From Candidatus Pelagibacter sp. HIMB1321 (lineage in GTDB: Bacteria > Pseudomonadota > Alphaproteobacteria > Pelagibacterales > Pelagibacteraceae), in NCBI RefSeq assembly GCF_900177485.1, contig NZ_LT840186.1:868001-932000 (forward strand): DNA of 64,000 bases, written 5' to 3'. Below, in pieces: positions 50,949 through 58,878 of this stretch (positions are counted from its first letter, which is position 1; every line of letters begins with the position of its first letter). The translations under genes were made by a program, and so were the position numbers. Under the pieces are notes generated by a model. That model worked only from the letters and a program-made list of their open reading frames with translations. It was not told the origin of the DNA and ran no database searches.

Positions 50949-51552
50949 TAAAGATAAATTTATTTACTTAATCTCTCCAAACAAAATATATAAAAATTTT
51001 TACAGGGATTTACGAAAAGTTTTAAAAAGTAATAAAATAGCTTTTTTTCAATTAAGGTTAAAAAAAGATAGTTATAAAAATAAAATCAAAATAGCAAAAA
51101 AAGTTAAAATAATTTGCAAAGTTTTTAGAGTTAAATTTTTAATAAATGATGATCCCAAACTAGCTTATCAAGTAAATGCCGATGGATGTCATTTGGGTCA
51201 AAATGATATGGCGCTAAATGATGCCAGAAAAATTTTAAAAAAAAAAATAATTGGCGTTACTTGTCATAATTCAATAAGTTTAGCTAAAATTGCTATTAAA
51301 CAAAGAACAGATTATTTAGCTTTTGGTGCGTTTAATATAACAAAAACTAAAAAAGTTAGATTTAGAGCTAACGTGGGAGTTATTAAAAAACTTAAAAAAT
51401 TGTCTGATATTCCAGTTGTGGCTATAGGGGGCATTAATAATCTTAATTATAAAAAACTTTTGTTGAACAAGGCAGATTTTTTAGCTATTTCAGGCTACAT
51501 TTGGAATAATAAAAAATTAAAACCTACTGAAGCTATAAAATTACTAAAATGA
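50938..51552 (+). CDS. thiE: Thiamine-phosphate synthase-like protein (ThiE/TenI family)
   Basis: A TIM-barrel protein of 204 residues. ThiE landmarks are present but worn: FLINDDPKLA, ADGCHLGQNDM, IGVTCHNS, DYLAFGAFNITKTKK (usual GPVFPTxTK) and VVAIGGI. ThiE joins HMP-PP and HEZ-P; TenI relatives are aminases without that activity. The two cannot be separated here. It overlaps the aldolase gene (11 bases) and efp (4 bases). ThiD is at 31.3-32.1 kb, so salvage of thiamine precursors is plausible. Confidence 0.78.
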   Translation: MRINKDKFIYLISPNKIYKNFYRDLRKVLKSNKIAFFQLRLKKDSYKNKIKIAKKVKIICKVFRVKFLINDDPKLAYQVNADGCHLGQNDMALNDARKILKKKIIGVTCHNSISLAKIAIKQRTDYLAFGAFNITKTKKVRFRANVGVIKKLKKLSDIPVVAIGGINNLNYKKLLLNKADFLAISGYIWNNKKLKPTEAIKLLK

Positions 51553-52109
51553 AAATAAATGCAAATGAAATAAGAGTTGGGATGCTACTAGAATATAAAG
51601 ATGACTTGTGGCAAGTTTTAAAAACTCAACATGTGAAACCTGGTAAAGGTGGGGCTTTTGCTCAAGTTGAAATGAAAAGTGTCAATAAAAATACAAAATT
51701 AAATGAAAGATTTAGATCAAGTGAAACTATTGAAAAAGCATCAGTCGAAGAAACTAGTTTTAATTATTTATATGATGATGAAAATAATTATTTTTTCATG
51801 GATCCAAAATCATTTGAACAAATTGAAATTAAAAAAGACATAATTGGTGAAAAAGGGAAACTACTTACAGAAAATCTTGAAGTATCTGTAAGTTTTTACA
51901 ATGAGAAACCAATTTCTATAGATTTACCTAATCAAGTAAATTGCAAAATTGAATCAACAGACGCTGCCTTAAAAGGTCAAACAGTATCCTCGTCTTATAA
52001 ACCTGCAATATTAGACAATGGATTAAGCATTCAAGTGCCACTATTTATTGAAGCTGGAGATGAGGTTGTTGTTGATACAAGAAATTTAGAATACATAAAA
52101 AAAATTTAA
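51549..52109 (+). CDS. efp: Translation elongation factor P
   Basis: Relieves ribosome stalling at polyproline. Domain I ends in the modification loop HVKPGKGGAF, with Lys at the tip; domains II/III follow, with NYLYDDENNYFFMD and the C-terminal signature VPLFIEAGDEVVVDTR. Length 186. The enzyme that would modify the loop Lys is not in this window. It overlaps the previous gene by 4 bases. Confidence 0.97.
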   Translation: MKINANEIRVGMLLEYKDDLWQVLKTQHVKPGKGGAFAQVEMKSVNKNTKLNERFRSSETIEKASVEETSFNYLYDDENNYFFMDPKSFEQIEIKKDIIGEKGKLLTENLEVSVSFYNEKPISIDLPNQVNCKIESTDAALKGQTVSSSYKPAILDNGLSIQVPLFIEAGDEVVVDTRNLEYIKKI

Positions 52110-52113
52110 AGTT

Positions 52114-52854
52114 GTGAATTCAATTTCTGCAAATTTAAATGTAATGATAAAGGCATGTGAAAAAGCCTCTAAAGTTCTTATTAGAGATTTTGGCGAAATT
52201 GAAAAATTACAAGTTTCAAAAAAAGGGCCATCAGATTTTGTTACTAATTCAGATATAAAGGTCGAAAAGATCATTATTGAAGAATTAAAAAAAGCTAGAC
52301 CTAATTACTCTATCATCAGTGAAGAAAATGGAACTGAAAATAGTATGGACAAAAAAAATACTTGGATAATTGATCCAATTGATGGAACAATTAATTTTTT
52401 ACACGGTATACCTCACTTTGCAATTTCAATTGCTTTAAAATCCAATGAAGAAATTATTTCTGGATTAATTTTTGATCCTATTAAAAATGAAATTTTTTTT
52501 GCAGAAAAAGAAAATGGTGCTTTTTTTAATAATCACAGAATTAGAGTTTCAAAAAAAAATGAATTGAATAATTGCTTATTTGCAACTGGAGGAAAAACTA
52601 AACAAGAGCCAGATTTACCTTACAGAAAATCAGGGTGTGCAGCACTTGATATGGCATATGTTGCGGCCGGAAGATATGATGGATATTTTCAGCGTAATCT
52701 AAATCTTTGGGATATTGCTGCTGGACTCATTCTGGTAAAAGAGGCTGGTGGTGTACTTAATGAAATTGATTTAAACAATAATAAAAATATTAAAATTATA
52801 GCTTCTAGCCCCGATATTAACTCAAAATTACTTGAAAAATTGAATAACTTTTAA
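52114..52854 (+). CDS. suhB: Inositol monophosphatase family protein
   Basis: Metal-dependent phosphatase motifs: SEENG, the Mg-binding [22 protein letters not shown], and the C-terminal [17 protein letters not shown]. Length 246. Substrates in this family include inositol-1-phosphate, while SuhB also acts in rRNA antitermination, so the symbol is provisional. It starts at GTG, 4 bases after efp. Confidence 0.93.
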   Translation: MNSISANLNVMIKACEKASKVLIRDFGEIEKLQVSKKGPSDFVTNSDIKVEKIIIEELKKARPNYSIISEENGTENSMDKKNTWIIDPIDGTINFLHGIPHFAISIALKSNEEIISGLIFDPIKNEIFFAEKENGAFFNNHRIRVSKKNELNNCLFATGGKTKQEPDLPYRKSGCAALDMAYVAAGRYDGYFQRNLNLWDIAAGLILVKEAGGVLNEIDLNNNKNIKIIASSPDINSKLLEKLNNF

Positions 52855-52882
52855 TTGTTTTAGTAAATTCTTTTGCTATAAG
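52855..52882 (+). promoter_or_regulatory. Candidate promoter for rpmE
   Basis: TTGTTT (52855-52860), a 16-base spacer and TATAAG (52877-52882) place the transcription start about one base before the rpmE ATG at 52890, so a leaderless message is possible. The -35 match is weak. Confidence 0.4.
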
Positions 52883-52889
52883 TCTCGAC

Positions 52890-53120
52890 ATGAAAAAAAA
52901 TATTCATCCAAACTATCACTCTATTAAGGTTGAGATGACTGATGGCACGCAGTTTGAAACAAAGTCTACTTGGGGCAAAGAAGGGGAAGTTCTTAAACTA
53001 GAAATTGATCCAAAATCACACGCTGCATGGACAGGCGGAAAACAGAAATTGATGGATAAAGGCAGAATAAGTAAATTCAATAAGAAATTTCAAAACTTTA
53101 AAGCAGAGAAAAAAAATTAA
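52890..53120 (+). CDS. rpmE: Ribosomal protein bL31
   Basis: A 76-residue protein beginning [20 protein letters not shown] and containing the later [24 protein letters not shown], as in alphaproteobacterial bL31. The four zinc-binding cysteines of the C+ type are absent, so this is the zinc-free form. Its TAA stop abuts the ATG of the DUF1013 gene. No Shine-Dalgarno is seen. Confidence 0.95.
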   Translation: MKKNIHPNYHSIKVEMTDGTQFETKSTWGKEGEVLKLEIDPKSHAAWTGGKQKLMDKGRISKFNKKFQNFKAEKKN

Positions 53121-53705
53121 ATGTCAAACGCACCATTAATGCCAATGGCGACAGCTGTTTGGCTTGTTGAAAACACTACTCTGACGTTTAAACAAATTGC
53201 TGAATTTTGTAAACTTCATGAAGTAGAGATCCAAGGTATTGCTGACGGTGAGGTAGCAAAAGGAATAAAAGCTTATAATCCAATTATATCAGGACAATTA
53301 ACTCGTGAAGAAATTGAACTTTCATCAAAAGATGAAAATAGACCTTTAGTTATTAAAGGCTCCGATATTGAAATTTCTAATTCAGAGAAGAAGACTAAAA
53401 AATATATCCCACTTTCAAAAAGACAGGACAAACCAGATTCTGCACTTTGGTTAATTCGACAACACAATATTTTAAAAGACTCTCAAATAGCAAAATTAAT
53501 TGGAATTACAAAAAATTCTGTGACAGCAATAAGAAATAAAAGCTATTGGAATTATAATAATTTAAATCCAAAAGATCCTGTGGCTTTAAATCTTTTTACT
53601 CAAAAAGATTTGGTAGACGCGATTGAAAAAGCTGAAAGAAGAGTAAAGAGAGAAAAAAAACAAAAAGAAAAAGCCAAATTAGAACAACAGTCAGCTAGTC
53701 AATGA
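53121..53705 (+). CDS. trcR: DUF1013 family cell-cycle regulator (TrcR-like)
   Basis: A 194-residue protein found across alphaproteobacteria. It has an N-terminal conserved block PLMPMATAVWLVENTTLTFKQIAEFCKLHEVEIQGIADGEV and a second block PDSALWLIRQHNILKDSQIAKLIGITKNSVTAIRNKSYWN, both helix-turn-helix-like. The C-terminus is a basic, Lys-rich helix. The family name TrcR (cell-cycle transcriptional regulator) is from related annotation; its action in this organism is unknown. It directly follows rpmE. Confidence 0.88.
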   Translation: MSNAPLMPMATAVWLVENTTLTFKQIAEFCKLHEVEIQGIADGEVAKGIKAYNPIISGQLTREEIELSSKDENRPLVIKGSDIEISNSEKKTKKYIPLSKRQDKPDSALWLIRQHNILKDSQIAKLIGITKNSVTAIRNKSYWNYNNLNPKDPVALNLFTQKDLVDAIEKAERRVKREKKQKEKAKLEQQSASQ

Positions 53706-53755
53706 ATAAAATAAATAGACATAAATTTATAAAAGTGTTAATCAGTCGCTTTTTT

Positions 53756-53760
53756 GGAGG
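53756..53760 (+). promoter_or_regulatory. Strong Shine-Dalgarno that sets the rpsU start
   Basis: GGAGG (GGAGGT including the next base) lies 5 bases before ATT at 53766. It overlaps the second codon of the alternative TTG start at 53754, which has no ribosome-binding site of its own. Perfect Shine-Dalgarno sites are uncommon in this window. Confidence 0.75.
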
Positions 53761-53765
53761 TAGTT

Positions 53766-53960
53766 ATTAAAATAGAAGTTAAAGATAATAATATTGAACA
53801 AGCTCTTAGAGTTTTAAAAAGAAAACTTCAAAGAGATGGTTTTTTTAAAGTAATAAAACTAAAGAATACTTACGAAAAACCTTCTGAGAAGAAAAAAAGA
53901 ATTCTTCAAGAAAATATTAAAAGAGTTAAAAAACTTAATAAACTTAAAAATAGAATTTAA
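53766..53960 (+). CDS. rpsU: Ribosomal protein bS21, probable ATT start
   Basis: Small basic protein of the 30S subunit. KDNNIEQALRVLKRKLQRDGFF and YEKPSEKKKR are the bS21 signatures. No in-frame ATG or GTG is available near the right N-terminus. Placing the start at ATT (53766) aligns the first residues with the usual alphaproteobacterial start MQVLVRDNN and gives a GGAGG 5 bases upstream. TTG at 53754 would add four residues and put GGAGG inside the gene. The initiator tRNA gene begins 7 bases after its stop codon. Confidence 0.85.
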   Translation: MKIEVKDNNIEQALRVLKRKLQRDGFFKVIKLKNTYEKPSEKKKRILQENIKRVKKLNKLKNRI

Positions 53961-53966
53961 GTATAC

Positions 53967-54043
<77 letters not shown>

Positions 54044-54049
54044 ATTTCT

Positions 54050-54748
54050 TTAAATTTTAAATTTAGATTTTTTACTATCAATTAAAAAAGCTTTGACAGT
54101 TTCTTTTGTTAATTGGTCAAAAGATTTTCCAAACTTTTCAATTTTTTCAATAATTGAAGGTGGAATTGTAATTATATGACAACCTAATTTTTTTGCCTGC
54201 AAATAATTATATGGTTCTCTCACACTTGCCCATAAAATCTCAACATTTTTAAATTTTTTGGCTAATTTAATACTTTTTACAAATTCAGGAACTGGGTCTT
54301 TACCAGCATCACCTGCTCTTCCTGCAAAAACTGAAATGATTACTTTTGTTTTTTTATTAATAACTTTTAATATTTTATCGGTTTGTTTTGCACTATAAAC
54401 AGCCGTTATGTTGAGTTTAATATTTTGATTATTTAATTCTTTTATAACACTGCCCATAAATTTATTTTTTGAATTTACAACTGGAACTTTTACATAGATA
54501 TTTTTACCCCATGTGTTGATTTTTTTTCCTTGATCAATCATAGATTTTTGATCATCAGCAAAAACTTCAAAGGAAATAGGTTTTTTTGGACAAAGTTTTA
54601 ATATTTGCTTTGAATAAGATTTGTAATCTTGTGCACCAGCTTTTCTCATCAAGCTTGGGTTCGTTGTAAAGCCTTTTACAATATTTTTTTTATTAAATTT
54701 TTTTATTGATGATAGATCTGCAATATCACAAAAGATTTTGGTGTTCAT
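54050..54748 (-). CDS. tal: Transaldolase family protein (small TalC/FSA-like form)
   Basis: A TIM-barrel class I aldolase of 232 residues. FCDIADLSSIKKF, VKGFTTNPSLMRKAG, SFEVFADD, NIYVKVPV (Schiff-base Lys) and LNITAVYSAKQ are the family motifs. The small size matches TalC/fructose-6-phosphate aldolase rather than TalA/B. With transketolase at 45.8 kb it would complete the non-oxidative pentose phosphate pathway. It starts 5 bases after pntB. Confidence 0.9.
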   Translation of the reverse strand: MNTKIFCDIADLSSIKKFNKKNIVKGFTTNPSLMRKAGAQDYKSYSKQILKLCPKKPISFEVFADDQKSMIDQGKKINTWGKNIYVKVPVVNSKNKFMGSVIKELNNQNIKLNITAVYSAKQTDKILKVINKKTKVIISVFAGRAGDAGKDPVPEFVKSIKLAKKFKNVEILWASVREPYNYLQAKKLGCHIITIPPSIIEKIEKFGKSFDQLTKETVKAFLIDSKKSKFKI

Positions 54749-54753
54749 AAAAT

Positions 54754-56148
54754 CTATAAGTTTTTAGTGATATCTTCTGTCATTTTTTTTGCATCAGCAA
54801 ACAACATCAAAGTATTTTCTTTATAAAAAAGATCATTATCTATTCCAGCATATCCAGGAGATAAGCTCCTTTTAACAAATAACACTGACTTGCATTTTTC
54901 TACATCAAGAACTGGCATGCCATATATAGGACTCTGAGGATCTGTTTTTGCAACAGGATTTGTTACATCATTTGCTCCAATTACAAAAGCAACATCAGCA
55001 TTTGCAAAATCATTATTAATCTCCTCAAGCTCAAAAACTTCATCATATGGAACATTAGCCTCAGCTAATAATACGTTCATATGTCCTGGCATTCGTCCTG
55101 CAACTGGGTGAATTGCATAAGAAACTTTGATATCATTCTTCTTCAATGTATCTACCATCTCTCTTAGAGCATGTTGTGCTTGTGCTACTGCCATTCCATA
55201 ACCTGGCACAATTATAACTGAAGAAGCATTTTTCATTAAGAAAGCTGCATCATCTGCATTTCCACTTTTAACAGGTCTTTGTTCTTTATTTTTATCTCCT
55301 GCTGATTGTTCTGTTGCACCAAAGCCTCCTAAAATAACATTAAAGAATGATCTGTTCATCCCTTTACACATTATATATGATAAAATTGCTCCAGAAGATC
55401 CAACTAAAGCACCTGTAATAATTAAAGCTGTATTTTCTAGAGTAAAACCAATTCCAGCCGCTGCCCAACCAGAATAAGAATTTAACATTGAAATCACAAC
55501 TGGCATATCTGCTCCTCCAATTGGAATAATAATTAAAAACCCAATTAAAAAAGAAACTGCAATTAATATCCAAAACAAATTAGCAGATTGAGTTGAACAA
55601 AGATAAAACGTTAGAATTACAATTGATGTTAAAATTAATGCATTTAATGCATGCTGGCCTTTAAAGGTTATTGGTGCACCAGACATTATTCCTTGAAGCT
55701 TTAAAAAAGCAATAACAGAACCTGAAAAAGTAATTGCACCAACAGCAGCACCAATTGCCATTTCAATTAAACTTGCAAGTTTTATATTGCCTGGTGTTCC
55801 AAGTCCAAAAGCCTCAGGATTAATAAATGCAGAGATTGCAACAAATACAGCAGCTAATCCAACTAAACTATGAAAACCAGCAACTAATTCTGGCATTGCA
55901 GTCATTGGAATTCGGTATGCAATAAAAGCTCCTATACTTCCACCGATTGCTAAAAATATTAATACATAAATAAATCCAGATGAAAAATTACCAACAGATA
56001 AGAAAGTAACTGATACTGCTATCACCATTCCAATAATTCCAAATAAATTTCCCTGTCTTGAAGTTTCTGGAGATGACAATCCTCTTAAGGCTAAGATAAA
56101 TAATACACCTGATATAAGGTATAAAATTGCTGAAAGATTTGCAGACAT
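54754..56148 (-). CDS. pntB: NAD(P) transhydrogenase, beta subunit
   Basis: About nine membrane helices (residues 1-270) precede the soluble NADP-binding domain III with VIIVPGYGMAVAQAQHALREM, HPVAGRMPGHMNVLLAEANVPYD and FVIGANDVTNPVAKTDPQSPIYGMPVL. Couples proton import to NADPH formation. Length 464. Third of pntA1-pntA2-pntB; it starts 3 bases after pntA2. Confidence 0.98.
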   Translation of the reverse strand: MSANLSAILYLISGVLFILALRGLSSPETSRQGNLFGIIGMVIAVSVTFLSVGNFSSGFIYVLIFLAIGGSIGAFIAYRIPMTAMPELVAGFHSLVGLAAVFVAISAFINPEAFGLGTPGNIKLASLIEMAIGAAVGAITFSGSVIAFLKLQGIMSGAPITFKGQHALNALILTSIVILTFYLCSTQSANLFWILIAVSFLIGFLIIIPIGGADMPVVISMLNSYSGWAAAGIGFTLENTALIITGALVGSSGAILSYIMCKGMNRSFFNVILGGFGATEQSAGDKNKEQRPVKSGNADDAAFLMKNASSVIIVPGYGMAVAQAQHALREMVDTLKKNDIKVSYAIHPVAGRMPGHMNVLLAEANVPYDEVFELEEINNDFANADVAFVIGANDVTNPVAKTDPQSPIYGMPVLDVEKCKSVLFVKRSLSPGYAGIDNDLFYKENTLMLFADAKKMTEDITKNL

Positions 56149-56151
56149 TAA

Positions 56152-56460
56152 TTATTTATCCTTTTTCTTTTTTTTGTACATTGCTAGCATTCTTTGAGTG
56201 ACTAAAAATCCACCAAAAATATTAACTGCTGCAAGAACAATTGCTAAAAATCCAAAAATACTAGATGAAGAAAAAATAACTCCTTCTCCACCGGATAAAG
56301 CTGCAATAATTGCTCCCACAATAATTACTGACGAAATTGCATTAGTAACAGACATCAAAGGTGTATGTAATGAAGGTGTTACGCTCCACACAACATAATA
56401 ACCAACAAATATTGACAAGATAAATATACTTAGTCTGAATATAAAAGGATCTATTTCCAT
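56152..56460 (-). CDS. pntA2: NAD(P) transhydrogenase, alpha subunit part 2 (membrane)
   Basis: A 102-residue protein with three membrane helices, corresponding to the C-terminal membrane part of one-piece PntA: GYYVVWSVTPSLHTPLMSVTNAISSVIIVGA and FGFLAIVLAAVNIFGGFLVTQRMLAMY. Split PntA is usual in alphaproteobacteria. It lies 3 bases from both pntA1 and pntB. Confidence 0.96.
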   Translation of the reverse strand: MEIDPFIFRLSIFILSIFVGYYVVWSVTPSLHTPLMSVTNAISSVIIVGAIIAALSGGEGVIFSSSSIFGFLAIVLAAVNIFGGFLVTQRMLAMYKKKKKDK

Positions 56461-56463
56461 AAT

Positions 56464-57552
56464 TTATTTTATTAAAGTTTTGTCAATTATTTCATCTTCC
56501 AAATTAATATTTAATCTTTTATTTTCTTTATCATATAAATTAGAGATAAAATTAAAAATATTTTTAGCGTACAAATTAGAAGATGATACTGGGAGTTTAT
56601 TTAAAATATTTGCCTCTCCTAAAATTTTAACTCCGTTTTTTTCAACAATCTCATCTACTTTTGTAAATGCAGTGTTTCCGCCTTGAATAGCTGCTAAATC
56701 GTAAATAACCGAGCCTGGTTGAAGATTTTTAAACATCTCTTCTTTTATAATTTTTGGTGCCTCTTTACCCGGAATTAAGGCTGTGCAAATAATAATATCA
56801 ATTTTTTTTAAAGTCTCAGTTAGTAATTCCTCCTGTTTTTTTTTAAAATCGTCAGATGCTTCTTTTGCATAACCACCTTCTGTTTCTAAATTTTCAGCAC
56901 CTTCAACAGTTAAAAATTTACCGCCTAAACTTTCAACTTGCTCTTTTGAGGCCATTCTAACATCTGTTGCAAATACTACTGCCCCCATTCTTTTAGCAGT
57001 TGCAATAGCTTGTAATCCTGCAACTCCAGCACCAACCACTAACACTTTAGCTGCAGGGATGGTACCTGCTGCTGTCATCATCATTGGAATTGCTCTTTCA
57101 TAAATTTGAAAAGCTTCTATCACTGCTTTATAACCAGCTAAGTTTGCTTGGGATGACAAGATGTCCATTGATTGTGCTCTAGTAATTCTTGGGAGTAACT
57201 CTAGAGAAAAACTATTAATTTTTTTTGATTTTAAGTTTGCAAGTTTTTCTCTATTTGAAAAAGCATTTAAAGAGCCAATTAAAGTTTGATTTTCTTTTAG
57301 TATTTTTATTTTATCATCATCTAACAAGCCTAACTGAATAATAATATCAGATTTTTTTATTAACTCTTCTTCATTTTCTAGAAAATTTACTCCTAAGCTT
57401 TTATATTGATCATCACAAAAACCTAAATGAGTTCCATAATCATTAGGTAAAGATAAGTTAAATCCTAGGTTAAGATATTTTTTTGCAATCTCAGGTGTAA
57501 TTGCTATTCGTTTTTCTCTAACTTTATTCTCCGAAATTGAAGTTAAATTCAT
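56464..57552 (-). CDS. pntA1: NAD(P) transhydrogenase, alpha subunit part 1 (NAD-binding)
   Basis: The alanine-dehydrogenase-like domain I binds NAD(H): REKRIAITPE at the start, then AAGTIPAAKVLVVGAGVAGLQAIATAKRMGAVVFATDVR and ALIPGKEAPKII. At 362 residues it lacks the membrane part, which is the next gene. It is preceded by a small oxidase-subunit-like gene ending at 57566. Confidence 0.97.
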   Translation of the reverse strand: MNLTSISENKVREKRIAITPEIAKKYLNLGFNLSLPNDYGTHLGFCDDQYKSLGVNFLENEEELIKKSDIIIQLGLLDDDKIKILKENQTLIGSLNAFSNREKLANLKSKKINSFSLELLPRITRAQSMDILSSQANLAGYKAVIEAFQIYERAIPMMMTAAGTIPAAKVLVVGAGVAGLQAIATAKRMGAVVFATDVRMASKEQVESLGGKFLTVEGAENLETEGGYAKEASDDFKKKQEELLTETLKKIDIIICTALIPGKEAPKIIKEEMFKNLQPGSVIYDLAAIQGGNTAFTKVDEIVEKNGVKILGEANILNKLPVSSSNLYAKNIFNFISNLYDKENKRLNINLEDEIIDKTLIK

Positions 57553-57565
57553 TTGAAATTGTAAA

Positions 57566-57676
57566 TTATAGTAAAAATGTTGCCATTAATACTAAAACTA
57601 AAACTACAACAATTGTTCCCCACAAGACAAATTTTGTAAAATTGTTCCAGGTATTTTTATGGTTTTCATTATTCAT
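57566..57676 (-). CDS. Small aa3-type cytochrome c oxidase subunit IV-like protein
   Basis: A 36-residue peptide, MNNENHKNTWNNFTKFVLWG followed by a single hydrophobic helix (about 17-36). A short polar N-terminus with an aromatic W-x-x-F-x-K-F motif and one helix is the layout of the bacterial aa3 oxidase subunit IV family (PF07835), which in alphaproteobacteria is often found next to pntA. It starts 5 bases after rpmJ and ends 14 bases before pntA1. The assignment depends on layout and context because the chain is so short. Confidence 0.72.
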   Translation of the reverse strand: MNNENHKNTWNNFTKFVLWGTIVVVLVLVLMATFLL

Positions 57677-57680
57677 AAAA

Positions 57681-57806
57681 CTACTTCTGTCTTGCTTTAA
57701 ATTTTGGGTTAGTTTTGTTTATAATGTAAACTCTCCCTCTTCGTCTTACAAGTTTTGAGTTTAGATCTCTTTTTTTTATCGACTTTAATGAGCTTTTAAT
57801 TTTCAT
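57681..57806 (-). CDS. rpmJ: Ribosomal protein bL36
   Basis: A 41-residue basic protein: [20 protein letters not shown], then [21 protein letters not shown]. The V-R-R-x-G-R-V-Y-I-I-N-K core and length match the alphaproteobacterial bL36. The zinc-binding Cys/His residues of the C+ form are absent, as in other alphaproteobacteria. It lies between the epimerase stop (57809) and the small oxidase-like gene. Confidence 0.92.
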   Translation of the reverse strand: MKIKSSLKSIKKRDLNSKLVRRRGRVYIINKTNPKFKARQK

Positions 57807-57808
57807 AA

Positions 57809-58690
57809 TTAATGGGAGTTAATAAAGGAACTTATATAATCTTTCAATTGTATTTTTCCAAATTTTTGAATAATTCTGTTATTATGTGAGATTTTAGTTA
57901 ATGCTGAAGCATATCTTTCACCAGATCTAGCTTTTAAATAGGTAATTTTACTATTGAACATTTTTGCAACCTGTATGATCGAATATGATTTATTGTTGCT
58001 AATACTATAATATTTACATTTGTTAGCTTTAAAGGCAGTATAACAAATTTTAATAGTATCTTGAATATGTGTGAATCTTCTACCTTGTGTTCCAGGTCTT
58101 ACTATACTTAAGGGCTTTTTATTTAAATATTGATTTTCAAAAATTCCAATTACCGTTGCCATATCACCAACTCTGATCTGTCTTGGCCCATAAACATTAT
58201 AAAAGAAAATAACTTCAAATTTAAAGTTAAACCATTTTTTTAAGTTATCTAACAATTCTAAATTTTTTGATTTTGTAAAAGCATAGGGAGATAAGTTTTT
58301 ATCATTGCCTTTGTTACCTAAAGATGCTGATGTTGCTGAATAGATTAGTTTAATTTTGTTATCTAGGCAGAATTTAAATACAGCTTTAGATCCAATTGAA
58401 TTAGATTGATAGCATTCATCAAATTTTCCAAAACTTTGATAAATTCTTGCAAATTCTCCAAAATGAAAAAGTGATTTAATTCTTTTTCTGTATTTACTTA
58501 AAAGGTTATTAATGTCAGATGTATTTCCCTTTAAATACTTTACTCTGCTATTGTTAATATGGTTTTTTCTGGTACCAGACGAATAGTTGTCTAAACTTAA
58601 AATTTTATATTTTGTTTTTTTAATTAAAAATTCAATAAGATTTGATCCAACAAAACCTGCACCACCAGTTATAACAATGAGATTTTTCAT
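57809..58690 (-). CDS. NAD-dependent nucleotide-sugar epimerase/dehydratase (extended SDR)
   Basis: Starts [21 protein letters not shown], the NAD-binding GxxGxxG. The catalytic set is Ser in [10 protein letters not shown] and YAFTK (Tyr-x3-Lys). [19 protein letters not shown] and [11 protein letters not shown] follow, as in GalE-like epimerases. The nucleotide sugar cannot be told from sequence. Its ATG lies 7 bases after the 3' end of the 5S rRNA gene on the same strand, so it may be expressed from the 5S promoter. It marks the edge of the glycan region. Confidence 0.9.
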   Translation of the reverse strand: MKNLIVITGGAGFVGSNLIEFLIKKTKYKILSLDNYSSGTRKNHINNSRVKYLKGNTSDINNLLSKYRKRIKSLFHFGEFARIYQSFGKFDECYQSNSIGSKAVFKFCLDNKIKLIYSATSASLGNKGNDKNLSPYAFTKSKNLELLDNLKKWFNFKFEVIFFYNVYGPRQIRVGDMATVIGIFENQYLNKKPLSIVRPGTQGRRFTHIQDTIKICYTAFKANKCKYYSISNNKSYSIIQVAKMFNSKITYLKARSGERYASALTKISHNNRIIQKFGKIQLKDYISSFINSH

Positions 58691-58697
58691 TTGTAAA

Positions 58698-58815
58698 TGC
58701 CTGGCAATGTCCTACTCTTCCGTGCCTTAAGACAAAGTACCATTGGCGCTGAAAGGCTTAACTGCCGAGTTCGGAATGGGATCGGGTGTTACACTTTCGC
58801 AATAATCACCAGGCA
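58698..58815 (-). rRNA. rrf: 5S ribosomal RNA, isolated from 16S-23S
   Basis: Minus-strand sequence starts TGCCTGGTGATTATTGCG and ends ATTGCCAGGCA; the ends pair to form helix I. Conserved internal blocks CCGATCCCATTCCGAACTCG and GCGCCAATGGTA are present, and the 118-base length is right. No 16S, 23S or tRNA gene lies within 4 kb on either side, so it is detached from the main rRNA operon. Confidence 0.97.
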
Positions 58816-58819
58816 GTGT

Positions 58820-58847
58820 TTTATACCCAAACTTTTAAATTAGTCAA
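58820..58847 (-). promoter_or_regulatory. Candidate dedicated promoter for 5S rRNA
   Basis: On the minus strand TTGACT (58842-58847), a 16-base spacer and TATAAA (58820-58825) end 4 bases before the mature 5S 5' end at 58815. Transcription would begin within a few bases of the mature end. Confidence 0.7.
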
Positions 58848-58878
58848 AGATAAATTTAGAAAAACCCAAGTAATTTAA

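Noticed and set aside
57537-57758. 73-residue plus-strand open frame
   Set aside because: It overlaps pntA1 and lies antisense to the oxidase subunit-like peptide and rpmJ, both better supported.
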